Of a stretch of 64,000 nucleotides of DNA, positions 28,545 to 37,023 are shown piece by piece. Position 1 is the first letter of the stretch. Every line of letters starts with the position of its first letter. The stretch is taken from the NCBI RefSeq assembly GCF_020911865.1, contig NZ_CP087131.1:1054001-1118000 (forward strand), given 5' to 3'. The notes beneath the pieces are model-generated. The model searched no databases and was not told where the DNA came from. It saw only the letters and a program-made list of their open reading frames with translations. The DNA is from Chryseobacterium sp. C-71 (GTDB lineage: Bacteria; Bacteroidota; Bacteroidia; Flavobacteriales; Weeksellaceae). Position numbers and translations under genes: made by a program.

Positions 28545-29471
28545 TTATTTAAAATTGATGTTTTTGGATGAATGAATCTTATTTTGATCATCGATGATGA
28601 TGCATTCTAAATGATTGATCTGATTCACAAGACCAATTGCCGCATCAACTCCCATAATTGTGACGGGCGTTGCCATCGCATCAGCAATCTCGGCATTCGG
28701 ACAAATAATAGTCACACTCTTAATCCCCGAAACCGGCATTCCCGTTTTGGGATTGATGGTGTGAGAATATTTTTTACCGTCTATCACTACAAATTTCTCG
28801 TAATTGCCGGAAGTTGCCACGGAAGTATTAGTGATGTTCATATAAGAAAACGGAAGCACAGCGTTATCGGGATCTGCAATCCCTATCGTCCACGGTTTTC
28901 CGTCTGCCTGTGATCCCCAAGTTGTAAGATCTCCGGAAGCATTTACAACTGCAGAAGAAACACCTCTTTGTTGAAGAATTCTTTTAGCCATTTCGGCAGC
29001 GTAACCTTTACCAATGCCTCCAAAACCTATTCGCATTCCTTTTTCTTTCAAAAAAACCGTTTGACTTTCTGCGTTCAAAAGAATGTTTTTATAATTGACA
29101 AGTTTCAGATGTTCTTTTACCAATTCAGGATCGGGAAGCTGCACCATTTCACGGTCGAAGTTCCAAAAGGTTTTATCGATTCCGCCGTAAGAAATATCAA
29201 AATAGCCATCAGTTATATCACTGATTCGCAGACTTCTTTCGATCAACTGAAAAACCTCTGCATCTACTTTTACAGATTTTATTCCTGCATTTTTGTTGAT
29301 GAGATTGGTCTGACTGTCATCGCTGTAAGTCGTGAGCAATTTTTCAATCCTGACGATTTCCGAAACAGCCGCTTCTATATGTTTTAAAGCAACTGTTTCA
29401 CTCTCATCAACGACTGTGATCTCAAACATATTTCCCATCAATTTTTGGGATTTGCGAAACTCTTTCTGCAT
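28545..29471 (-). CDS. apbE: FAD:protein FMN transferase (ApbE family)
   Basis: 308 residues. ApbE transfers FMN from FAD to a Thr/Ser of exported target proteins. Family marks: MGNMFEITVVDESETVA, YFDISYGGIDKTFWNFDR, RIGFGGIGKGYAAEMAKRIL, VNASGDLTTWG, the Mg-binding and active region KYSHTINPKTGMPVSGIKSVT, and DAMATPVTIMG. No N-terminal lipobox is evident, so the localisation is uncertain. No protein in this operon shows the usual D-S/T-x-x-G-A/S-T flavinylation motif, so the target is probably encoded elsewhere or is non-canonical. It is in the operon with the Trx-like, DUF4266, DUF3570 and PAP2 genes. Confidence 0.93.
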   Translation of the reverse strand: MQKEFRKSQKLMGNMFEITVVDESETVALKHIEAAVSEIVRIEKLLTTYSDDSQTNLINKNAGIKSVKVDAEVFQLIERSLRISDITDGYFDISYGGIDKTFWNFDREMVQLPDPELVKEHLKLVNYKNILLNAESQTVFLKEKGMRIGFGGIGKGYAAEMAKRILQQRGVSSAVVNASGDLTTWGSQADGKPWTIGIADPDNAVLPFSYMNITNTSVATSGNYEKFVVIDGKKYSHTINPKTGMPVSGIKSVTIICPNAEIADAMATPVTIMGVDAAIGLVNQINHLECIIIDDQNKIHSSKNINFK

Positions 29472-29477
29472 TTTTAA

Positions 29478-29918
29478 TTATTTTTTCTGATAGAAACTTC
29501 GGATCTCATTGCTGAAAGCAAGTGCGTCCTGCGATGGCAAACCTTCCCATGTTTTCAGAATTTTTCCTTCAGAATCTAATAAAATTGTATACGGAAATAA
29601 ACCTTTTGGATTATAGAGGTCTGCCAAAACTACATTCTCTTTTTTGATTTCTGCAGAAGGTTGATTTTTCTTGCTTCTTGGGAAATCTGCATTCACATAT
29701 TCTAAAATATGGTCGGTTGAAAGCTTCCTGAAAGCATCAGTTTCAATAATATTTTTGTGCAGTTTGATACACGGAATGCACCAATCTGAACCGGAAAAAT
29801 TGAGAAGTATCAATTCGTTTTGCTCGGAAGCGTTTTTTTTCGCTTGTTCGAAACGTGTCTGTGCGTTAGCAAAAACCGAGAATAGTGCCAACATTGTGAC
29901 AGCAAATATTGTTTTCAT
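29478..29918 (-). CDS. Thioredoxin-like exported protein
   Basis: 146 residues. The signal peptide (MKTIFAVTMLALFSVFANAQ) precedes a thioredoxin fold with active-site region NFSGSDWCIPCIKLHKNI (CIPC), and the cis-Pro region PKGLFPYTILLDSEGKIL. It is a periplasmic thiol-disulfide protein, probably keeping Cys residues of partners such as the DUF4266 tail reduced, or driving heme or copper delivery. It lies 6 bases ahead of apbE, clearly co-transcribed. Confidence 0.9.
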   Translation of the reverse strand: MKTIFAVTMLALFSVFANAQTRFEQAKKNASEQNELILLNFSGSDWCIPCIKLHKNIIETDAFRKLSTDHILEYVNADFPRSKKNQPSAEIKKENVVLADLYNPKGLFPYTILLDSEGKILKTWEGLPSQDALAFSNEIRSFYQKK

Positions 29919-30035
29919 TTGTTTAAAAAGAATTTAACAGTAGAACCAGTTAAGCCTGAATGCTTCTAAACATTCAGATATAAATTTTATAATTTGTAGA
30001 AATTTGAGATTTAGAATTAAATCTCAAGAAATGAA

Positions 30036-30416
30036 TTAAGCGAACTTCGGTGGTTGCCAAATAGAATGCAGGTAACCTTTGATGTAAAAATCTTCGTCAA
30101 AAGAAGGTATGTTGTGAACTTTGTAATACTTGTATTCTTTGCCGGAAAACTCAAAACTGAACGCCGTATTGATCGTAAACACAAGCGATAAAGTAGAGTG
30201 TATGATAAAAGGAAGTTTTCTATCGGTCTTATAATCTGCGTCTTTCGCAGGATGATCATAGTGCATTTTGAGAAATCCACTGAAAGACATATCTGGATTT
30301 AGCTTTTTGTGTTCACAATAGTGCTCAACAAGAATTGGGAGCTTCAAAATCTGATTGAGCTCAGTTGTTGAAACTAAATAGAGAGAGAGCAATAATATGG
30401 AAACCCACTTTTTCAC
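30036..30416 (-). CDS. Small exported protein heading the ApbE/DUF4266/DUF3570 operon
   Basis: 126 residues from a GTG start at 30416. The N-terminus (MKKWVSILLLSLYLVSTTELNQ) is a signal or anchor helix. Then LKLPILVEHYCEHKKLNPDM and FSGFLKMHYDHPAKDADYKT give a CxxxxxxxxxFxxFLxxHYxH pattern, with a cluster of His and a Cys that could bind a metal. The tail is IWQPPKFA. I know similar small proteins in Bacteroidota but no function. It is followed by the thioredoxin-like gene after about 120 bases in the same direction. Confidence 0.75.
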   Translation of the reverse strand: MKKWVSILLLSLYLVSTTELNQILKLPILVEHYCEHKKLNPDMSFSGFLKMHYDHPAKDADYKTDRKLPFIIHSTLSLVFTINTAFSFEFSGKEYKYYKVHNIPSFDEDFYIKGYLHSIWQPPKFA

Positions 30417-30600
30417 ATATCAAAATTATGAAATGTTTATTTAAGAACGATTACAAATAAAGAAAAAGGTTAATCTATCATTTGATTCCCAAAAGCATAA
30501 AATTCTAATTATGTGTGATATGTGCAAAAACTACAAAGACTCTTGCAACGTTTTTCGTTTACAATAGACCAACTTTACTTTAAACCAAAATCAATACAAA

Positions 30601-30736
30601 ATGTCAAAAGAAAAAGATAATAAAAAATCTACGGATAAAACAGTTGCTTCTAAAAACAACAAAAGAAAAACGTGTTGATAAACTAACAAAATGTAAAGAA
30701 AAACGAGATCAAAATAAACTAAAGGATCAACAATGA
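30601..30736 (+). pseudogene. Small basic protein, frameshifted
   Basis: The frame reads MSKEKDNKKSTDKTVASKNN, then a premature stop. In the next frame it continues TKEKRVDKLTKCKEKRDQNK to a stop at 30736. Removal of one A in the run near 30653 joins them into about 45 lysine-rich codons, a pattern seen in short Chryseobacterium proteins placed before GH130 operons. Function unknown. Confidence 0.5.
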
Positions 30737-31169
30737 TAGCTGTAAAAAAAAGGGAATTCTTCTTAAAAAAAAAACAGAATTAGACTTTGAATGTGATGGT
30801 GTACTAAATCCTGCAGTAATCAAAGATCATGGGAAAACATATCTTTTTTATAGAGCAGTAGCCAAGAGAAACATTTCAACAATTGGGTATTGCTCACTTT
30901 TAAATCCTTTAGAGGTTCAGGAAAGATATGAATATCCGATATTACAAACTGAATTTGAATATGAGAAGCATGGTATTGAAGATCCTAGAATCGTTAAAAT
31001 TGAGGATATTTTCTACCTTACCTACATAGCCTATGATGGCATCAATGCATTGGGAGCTCTCGCAATTTCTAAAGATTTAAAAAACTGGCAGAAATTGGGC
31101 AGTTTTCTAAAATCAATAAACCTGATATTTAATCCTGATATAACTTGGATGACTATGCCCGTGCTTTAA
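30733..31169 (+). pseudogene. GH130 mannoside phosphorylase, N-terminal fragment
   Basis: The ATG at 30733 starts MIAVKKREFFLK, and the frame breaks in the A run 30765-30774, which is one A short. In the restored frame it reads ELDFECDGVLNPAVIKDHGK, TYLFYRAVAKRNISTIGYCS, EYEKHGIEDPRIVKIEDIFY and KDLKNWQKLGSF, the first blades of a GH130 beta-1,4-mannosyl phosphorylase-like propeller (normally about 320-480 residues). The sequence then jumps, without the rest of the domain, into the C-terminal part of a different gene. A large internal deletion is the simplest explanation. Confidence 0.75.
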
Positions 31170-32054
31170 TTGCCATCTGTCAACATTATGAACAAACCCG
31201 AGATGAAAAAGACCTAAAATTGATTGAGATCTATCTTGATGTTATAGAATATTGCCAGCAGACTGATGGTAGTTTTCTAAATTATGTAAACGAAGAAAAA
31301 GAGTTTACGCAACAGAATTATGAGACCAGCTTAGAAGATTCCAATGGAAGAGCACTTTGGGCTTTAGGATATTTGATTTCAAAAAGAGATATTCTTAACA
31401 AACATTTTGTTGGAAAAGCGGAAATAATTATTCAGAAAAATCTTCCTTTTGTACACGAGATCAATTCAAAAAGATCAATGGCCTTCATTATAAAAGGTTT
31501 GCACTATCAAAATTCTGACAATTATATAACATTACTTGATCTGTTAGCTGGTCGTTTGGAAAGAATGTATCTTCATGAGGCAAAAGAAAACTGGCATTGG
31601 TTTGAAAGTTATCTCACCTATGGAAACAGCGTTTTACCGGAAGCCATGTTATGCGCATGGATGGCTTCCGGTAAAAATAGTTATAAAAAAATTGCGCTGG
31701 AATCTTTTCAGTTTCTTTTGTCAAAGATATTCGTAATAATGCTATAAAAGTAATCTCTAACAAAGGATGGCTTCAGAAACACGAAATAAAATTATACTCA
31801 AACGACGGTGAACAAACGATTGATGTTGCTTATACCATTTTAACGTTGTCAAAATTTCAGGAATGTTTCGGGATGAATCTTATTCCGTAATGATGCAGGA
31901 TGCCATTAACTGGTTTCTGGTAAAAAATCATTTGAATCGAATCATTTATAATCCGGGAACAGGACTGGAAAAGAAAAGCGTTAATTTGAATCAAGGTGCA
32001 GAGTCTACAGTCAGTTATTTAATAGCGAGACTTTGTTTTTCAAATAGTAATTAA
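31145..32054 (+). pseudogene. C-terminal (alpha/alpha)-barrel part of a glycan-processing protein, broken
   Basis: The reading LDDYARALIAICQHYEQTRD, GRALWALGYLISKRDILNKH, RLERMYLHEAKENWHWFESY and VLPEAMLCAWMASGKNSYKK matches the helical C-terminal region of proteins encoded next to GH130 in Bacteroidota (glycosyltransferase or glycosidase fusions). The frame breaks near 31730 (IFVIML and stop) and resumes KVISNKGWLQKHEIKLYSND, TIDVAYTILTLSKFQECFG, then breaks again near 31885 before MQDAINWFLVKNHLNRIIYN and SVNLNQGAESTVSYLIARLC. The N-terminal half is missing altogether. Together with the preceding GH130 fragment it is the relic of a mannoside-utilisation or glycan-synthesis operon. Confidence 0.7.
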
Positions 32055-32229
32055 ATTTTAATCATAAGAAATTTAGGTATTTGCAATTCTTTACATCCTG
32101 TAAAAAAATTAATCTAATTTTTATCACAACAAAATTACAGAGTGATCAGTGAAATTCTGCAATTATTCTAGGTGTTAATATACTTGAATGGTTCATAAGT
32201 CCGAACGGATTAAAACAAAGAATTATACT

Positions 32230-32985
32230 TTATAAATAAACCCGTTGTGCATTCGGAATCATTTTGTATGCAGCAATCACGGTATCCAACGGTGCATTCT
32301 GATCTCTTTCACCGGCCAGCACAAATACAGGACATTTCGCCTAGAGTGGTTTTATCGATATTCAGGTTGTTGTAATAATTGCTTAGAGTGCTGAACCATT
32401 CGTCGATCCTTTTCGGTTCTGGTCGTATGGCCATTTGCTGTTTCCAAAAGATCTTATCCATTGCAGAAAAGCTTTTATAATCCATTTTAAACTCACGGAA
32501 ACCTTTCTTTTTCTTCCACTCTCCTGCTCCGATCGCAACGAGTTTTTCAATTTTATTTGGATATTGCTCAGCAAAAAAAATAGCCCGTGTAAGCGCCATC
32601 ACTAAAGCCTACAATCGTCACTTTTTCTTTGGTCACTTTTTCAAGAACCGCACTCTCATCTTTGGCTTTTTGTACATAGCTTGGAATTTTGTTACCCATT
32701 TCGGATCTTCCGTGTCCGCGTGTAGAGATAGAGATCACCTGATGTTTCTGAGAAAGACTATCGATCAGCTGACCCATTTCCAAAGGTGAACCTACGATTC
32801 CGCCGTGCAGTACAACAATCGGACTTCCCTTTCCGTAGATTTCATAGTAGATCTTTGCATCATCAGATTGTACATAATGTCCTACAGATTGATTGTTTCC
32901 GTAAGGAATACACATGTTTTGGCATTACCCTGCATAAAATAGCGCAGACCTGTGAGATCCTGACCAAATACTTCGAACAACCAAT
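32230..32985 (-). pseudogene. Alpha/beta hydrolase, multiply frameshifted
   Basis: The pieces read GNNQSVGHYVQSDDAKIYYE, IVVLHGGIVGSPLEMGQLID, STRGHGRSE and the nucleophile elbow VGFSDGAY (GxSxG), then EQYPNKIEKLVAIGAGEWKK and PVFVLAGERDQNAPLDTVIA. At least three frame changes are needed: near 32920 (start side), in the T run near 32575, and near 32335. The C-terminus stops soon after the acid-residue region (RVYL), so the last helix and probably the catalytic His are missing. It was a typical esterase/hydrolase of the alpha/beta fold with the lipase-like GHGRS motif. Confidence 0.75.
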
Positions 32986-33084
32986 ATTTTATTAATTTAT
33001 TTAAAATTGCTCTATTCTCAAAAATCACATACGAGATCGGAAACCTGCAAGATTGAAAGTTTTACAGAGCGAACTACAGGAAAC

Positions 33085-33319
33085 CTATTCCAAATTATAA
33101 TTTTCAGCAATTAATATGAAAGGAATATGTTGGTGACCTACGAAAACAAAATCGGCGTTAGAAACTTTTTTTACAATCGCTTCAGTAATTTCGAGTGTTG
33201 TTTTGAAGTCCATACCTGCAACATACATTGGTAAAAACCTCATCTTTTGCCAAATCCTATTTTACCGAATTGGTTCCCAGTCTGTTGACGATTTCATCAA
33301 AATTGTATGTGTTCGCCAT
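33085..33319 (-). pseudogene. MalY/PatB-type PLP C-S lyase, deleted remnant
   Basis: From the ATG at 33317-33319 the frame reads NTYNFDEIVNRLGTNSVK, then TAG where Trp is usual (SVKWD). A frame change gives LPMYVAGMDFKTTLEITEAI, the conserved MalY/PatB 'ADMDF' region. The sequence then jumps to ADFVFVGHQHIPFIL, which corresponds to the DEIHxDFVF.GHKH segment about 140 residues further on in intact proteins, and stops. So it carries a nonsense change, an indel and a large internal deletion. It lies directly downstream of the egt-like operon. Confidence 0.75.
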
Positions 33320-33326
33320 TTAAATT

Positions 33327-34892
33327 TTACTTTGAATCCAAATATTTTTTGAGGTCAGAAATACTTTTTATCTTCAGTTTATCGGCTTGTTTTTTTCGCA
33401 TCATTAAGGCATAAGAATTATTAAACCCCAGCGGTTCCAACCACTGTATTCCATATTGTTTCCTGAATTCAGAATCCACAAATTGATACGTTTTATCGGC
33501 ACTTTTCGAAACGTTTTGGATGGATTTTGCTGATGGTTTTAATAAAACTAAAAGTCCGGTTCCTGTGTATTCAGGGTAAAAATCGATGGCGTCGTTCATT
33601 AGAGCATCGAAACAGATTTTCGTTCCGCCCAAACCGGTTTTGGTTTCCACTTTATAATTGGTATAGCCTTCAATTAGCATTTTATACATTTCTGTGAGGA
33701 TGTACTGCTCCCCGAAAATCTTCGAACCGATTCGAACGGTTCCGGAATTTCCGTTTCTGGAAACTCTGTACAGTTTATTTTTCATTAAAAAATCCTTGGC
33801 AATTTTTTCAGGCGTTTGATTGAGATAATCTGAACGGTAATTCAAATCTGTCATTATTGAATCGTTAAATTTTCCGGAAAGTAAATTCAAAGTTTCTTCA
33901 AGTTCAGGAAATTTTTCTAAAGTTTTCGTCTTGATAATCGGTGCTGCAAAATACGGAGGAAAAATCTTCTTATCATCCTCCAAAACGTACAAATCAAACG
34001 CTTTGATTCTACCGTCTGTGGAATATCCGCTGATTAAATCCAATTCATTTTCATAAGCAGCTTTGTACATCACGGCATCATTCACGACTTTAGGATTGAC
34101 ATTCAAACCATAAACCGAGCGCAAACCTAAATCTCCGTCCTGTCTTCCCATAAATTCGGGAGTAAATCCTGCTTTCAACTTATTATCTGAAACGGAACTC
34201 ATCAAATAAACAATTCCAAATACCACTAAGATTGCTGGGATAATGTACTTTAATTTCTTTAAAAACTGATAGCCAGATTTCTGCAAAACAGCAATCGTCT
34301 GGTCGAGTAAAATCGATAATAGTGCTGCAGGAATGGCACCTGCCAAAATCATATTGGTATTGTTTAAAGAAATTCCACCGAAGATAAATTCACCCAAACC
34401 GCCAGCAGCTACAAAAGAAGCCAAGGTTGCCACACCAACATTGATAACGGCAGCGGTGCGAATCCCTGCAATAATCACGGGCATTGCCAGCGGAAGTTCG
34501 ACTTTGAAGAGCAGCTGTTTCCGGCTCATTCCCATAGCTTTGGCAGCTTCGATGACTGTCGGATTTACACCCGTAATTCCGGTAAAAGTATTTCTGATAA
34601 TCGGTAAAAGTGCGTAAATCAACAAAGCGACAATGGCTGGTGTTGCACCAATTCCAAATGCTGGAATCATAAAACCTAACAAAGCGATACTTGGAATGGT
34701 CTGTAAAATTCCGGCAAAACCAAGAACAGGATTTGATAATTTTCTTTTTCGGGCAATTAAAATTCCTAATGGTAATCCTACAACAATCGCTAAAGCTAAT
34801 GACAAAAATGTCAATCCCAAATGTTGCACAACTTGGGTCAGTAATTTTTCGTGCTGTTCGATAATGAACTGCCAAAGACTTTGTTGCGTCAT
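33327..34892 (-). CDS. egtU: ABC importer permease fused to substrate-binding domain (EgtU/OpuC-like)
   Basis: 521 residues. Residues 1-215 form the permease (about six helices) with the ABC coupling region ITGVNPTVIEAAKAMGMSRK. Residues 240-521 form an OpuAC-type quaternary-amine-binding domain (GFTPEFMGRQDGDLGLRSVY, RVSRNGNSGTVRIGSKIFGE, CFDALMNDAIDFYPEYTGTG, FVDSEFRKQYGIQWLEPLGF). This fusion is found in osmoprotectant importers and in EgtU, the ergothioneine importer of other bacteria. Placement directly after egtD, egtB and the ATPase gene favours ergothioneine (or hercynine, both betaines) as substrate; choline, carnitine or glycine betaine remain alternatives. It overlaps the ATPase gene by 4 bases. 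Confidence 0.82.
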   Translation of the reverse strand: MTQQSLWQFIIEQHEKLLTQVVQHLGLTFLSLALAIVVGLPLGILIARKRKLSNPVLGFAGILQTIPSIALLGFMIPAFGIGATPAIVALLIYALLPIIRNTFTGITGVNPTVIEAAKAMGMSRKQLLFKVELPLAMPVIIAGIRTAAVINVGVATLASFVAAGGLGEFIFGGISLNNTNMILAGAIPAALLSILLDQTIAVLQKSGYQFLKKLKYIIPAILVVFGIVYLMSSVSDNKLKAGFTPEFMGRQDGDLGLRSVYGLNVNPKVVNDAVMYKAAYENELDLISGYSTDGRIKAFDLYVLEDDKKIFPPYFAAPIIKTKTLEKFPELEETLNLLSGKFNDSIMTDLNYRSDYLNQTPEKIAKDFLMKNKLYRVSRNGNSGTVRIGSKIFGEQYILTEMYKMLIEGYTNYKVETKTGLGGTKICFDALMNDAIDFYPEYTGTGLLVLLKPSAKSIQNVSKSADKTYQFVDSEFRKQYGIQWLEPLGFNNSYALMMRKKQADKLKIKSISDLKKYLDSK

Positions 34893-35815
34893 AGGATTTG
34901 TAATTTTCGGTAATCGTTGAAAGCTTTAATCAATACTTCGTACGCATCTGTGTTTTTATGGTCAGAGCTTAATTTTTGTAAGGCATTCCAAATGCTTGTC
35001 TCTTCTGTAAATTGAAATTCATCGATAAAATTTTCTGAATTGATGAAAGATTTGACATCATTTAAGCTTGCGACCTTGTATTCCAATAACAGTCTGTTTT
35101 CGGCAAAGAAATCTTTCACAAAATCATTTTCTGGTCGATACAACATTTCCTTTGGAGTTCCGGTCTGAATAATTTTTCCTTTATCCATCAAACAAATTCT
35201 GTGTCCCAGTTCAAACGCTTCCTGAACATCGTGTGTGACAAGAATAATGGTTTTACTTTTAAGCTCTTCCAGCGATTTGAATTCCGAATGAATATCGGCC
35301 TTTGTAATATTATCCAATGCTCCGAAAGGTTCGTCCATCAAAAGAATCGGTGAATTGGCGATCAAAGCCCGGGCAATACCCACTCTCTGCTGTTGGCCAC
35401 CGCTTAATTCGTTAGGATAACGGAAAAGAACATCTTCAGGAAGATGAAGTTTGTGCAGGAGTTCTTCGGTTCTCTTTTGAATCTTTTGCTTGTTCCATTT
35501 TAATAATTCCGGAACAACAGCTATGTTTTGTTTAATCGTATAATGCGGAAACAAACCGGAATTTTGCATCACAAAACCGATTCCCATTCTGAGTTCTTCC
35601 ACTTTTTGGTTACGGATATTTTTTCCATCAATCAAAATATTTCCGGAATCGGCTTTTATGAGACGGTTAATCATTTTTAAAGTGGTCGTTTTTCCACAAC
35701 CACTCGTTCCCAGAAGCACCAATATTTCCTTATCATTGGCTTGAAAAGAAATATTGTCCACTGCTGGTTTTCCGCTGAAACTTTTTGAAACCGATTCTAC
35801 TGTAATCATGGGCAA
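34889..35815 (-). CDS. egtV: ABC importer ATPase (EgtV/OpuCA-like)
   Basis: 308 residues. Walker A LLGTSGCGKTTTLKM, Q-loop FVMQNSGLFPHY, signature NELSGGQQQRVGIARAL, Walker B ILLMDEPFGALDN and the H-loop ILVTHDVQEAFELGHRICLM are all present. The C-terminal extension (about 240-308) replaces the CBS pair of longer OpuAA proteins. It energises the permease-binding-protein fusion encoded by the next gene (4-base overlap). It follows egtB without a gap (35816/35815), so it is translated from the same mRNA. Substrate assignment to ergothioneine is inferred from context. Confidence 0.85.
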   Translation of the reverse strand: MPMITVESVSKSFSGKPAVDNISFQANDKEILVLLGTSGCGKTTTLKMINRLIKADSGNILIDGKNIRNQKVEELRMGIGFVMQNSGLFPHYTIKQNIAVVPELLKWNKQKIQKRTEELLHKLHLPEDVLFRYPNELSGGQQQRVGIARALIANSPILLMDEPFGALDNITKADIHSEFKSLEELKSKTIILVTHDVQEAFELGHRICLMDKGKIIQTGTPKEMLYRPENDFVKDFFAENRLLLEYKVASLNDVKSFINSENFIDEFQFTEETSIWNALQKLSSDHKNTDAYEVLIKAFNDYRKLQIL

Positions 35816-37006
35816 TTATTGAGCAAGTCTTATTCCTGTGAACTGCCATTTCAAGCTAGTCTGGAAGAAGTTACGATATGTATTTCTGCTGTGTCCGATT
35901 GGCGTTGCAACAGATGCGCCCCGCAGAACCATTTGATTGACCATAAATTTTCCGTTATACTCTCCTACTGCGCCGGCTTCTTTTTTAAATCCTGGATATG
36001 GTAAATAGGCAGAGTTGGTCCATTCCCAGCGGCTTCCCCATTTGAAATGATTGGAAGCAACTTCCCATTCCGCTTCGGTCGGCAGACGCATGCCCTTCCA
36101 GGAGGCGAAGGCTGAAGCTTCGTAAAAATTGATGTGACAAATGGCATCATTTAAATCTAATTCCTGAAGTCCATTCAAAGTATAATTCATCCATTTACCA
36201 TCAATCAAATGCCAATATAAAGGAGATTTTGCTTCATTCTGTTTCACCCAATCCCAGCCCTCGGCGTGCCAATGTCTGAAATCATTATAGCCACCTGCTT
36301 CCATAAATTCTAAATATTCTTGGTTGGAAACTAAACGGTCAGCAATTTTAAAATCATTGAGATACACTTTATGCCTTCCTAGTTCATTATCAAAACTAAA
36401 ACCTTCTCCCTGAAAACCGATTTCATAAACACCTTCATTGAAGTGAATCATTTCGATGTTTTCAGAATGTTCTTTCGTTGAAAAAGCTTCATTTTTGTAA
36501 GCCGGAAAAAGTGGATTGTGACCTAAAATATATTTGATATCCGTCATTAATAATTCCTGATGCTGCTGCTCGTGATTGAGTCCGAGTTCGAGTAAAGGTT
36601 TGATTTCTTCTGTTAAATATTCGCTTTGAAGAAATTTATCCATTTGCTCATCGACATATTTTCGGTATTTGTAAATATCAGAAACTGATGGACGGCTCAG
36701 ATTTCCTCTGTCAGTACGGATTACTCTTGCACCAATCGTTTCATAGTAACTGTTGAAAACGAAATTATACTGAGCATCGAAAACCTGATAACCAGGAAAG
36801 TTGGGTTCCAAAATAAAAGTCTCGAAAAACCAAGTCGTGTGACCCAAATGCCATTTTGGTGGACTTACATCGACAGTTGGCTGAACCACATAATCCTCGA
36901 TTTCTAAAGGTTCGCAGATTTTAACGGAATGATTTCTGATTTCTAAATATTTCTCTGCCCAATCATTTATGGAATTTGATATTGTAAGAACGGAATTTTC
37001 TTTCAT
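35816..37006 (-). CDS. egtB: Ergothioneine biosynthesis protein EgtB (sulfoxide synthase)
   Basis: 396 residues from the ATG at 37006; the open frame extends 17 codons upstream into egtD but MKENSVLTISNSINDWAEKY is the natural start. The N-terminal DinB-like four-helix domain supplies iron ligands in WHLGHTTWFFE and LNHEQQHQELL (HxxxH). The C-terminal FGE/sulfatase-modifying-factor domain (about 185-396) shows GVYEIGFQGEGFSFDNELGR, FEASAFASWKGMRLPTEAEW, RWEWTNSAYLPYPGF and RGASVATPIGHSRNTYRNFF. EgtB uses O2 and non-heme Fe(II) to join hercynine with cysteine or gamma-glutamylcysteine into a sulfoxide. No egtA or egtC is seen, so direct use of cysteine is likely. Confidence 0.92.
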   Translation of the reverse strand: MKENSVLTISNSINDWAEKYLEIRNHSVKICEPLEIEDYVVQPTVDVSPPKWHLGHTTWFFETFILEPNFPGYQVFDAQYNFVFNSYYETIGARVIRTDRGNLSRPSVSDIYKYRKYVDEQMDKFLQSEYLTEEIKPLLELGLNHEQQHQELLMTDIKYILGHNPLFPAYKNEAFSTKEHSENIEMIHFNEGVYEIGFQGEGFSFDNELGRHKVYLNDFKIADRLVSNQEYLEFMEAGGYNDFRHWHAEGWDWVKQNEAKSPLYWHLIDGKWMNYTLNGLQELDLNDAICHINFYEASAFASWKGMRLPTEAEWEVASNHFKWGSRWEWTNSAYLPYPGFKKEAGAVGEYNGKFMVNQMVLRGASVATPIGHSRNTYRNFFQTSLKWQFTGIRLAQ

Positions 37007-37023
37007 TGTAATATATTTTGAAA

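Noticed and set aside
33327..35815. Plain glycine-betaine importer as the only reading
   Set aside because: The family match allows it, but the fusion architecture and the operon with egtD and egtB make ergothioneine or hercynine more likely; kept as alternative.
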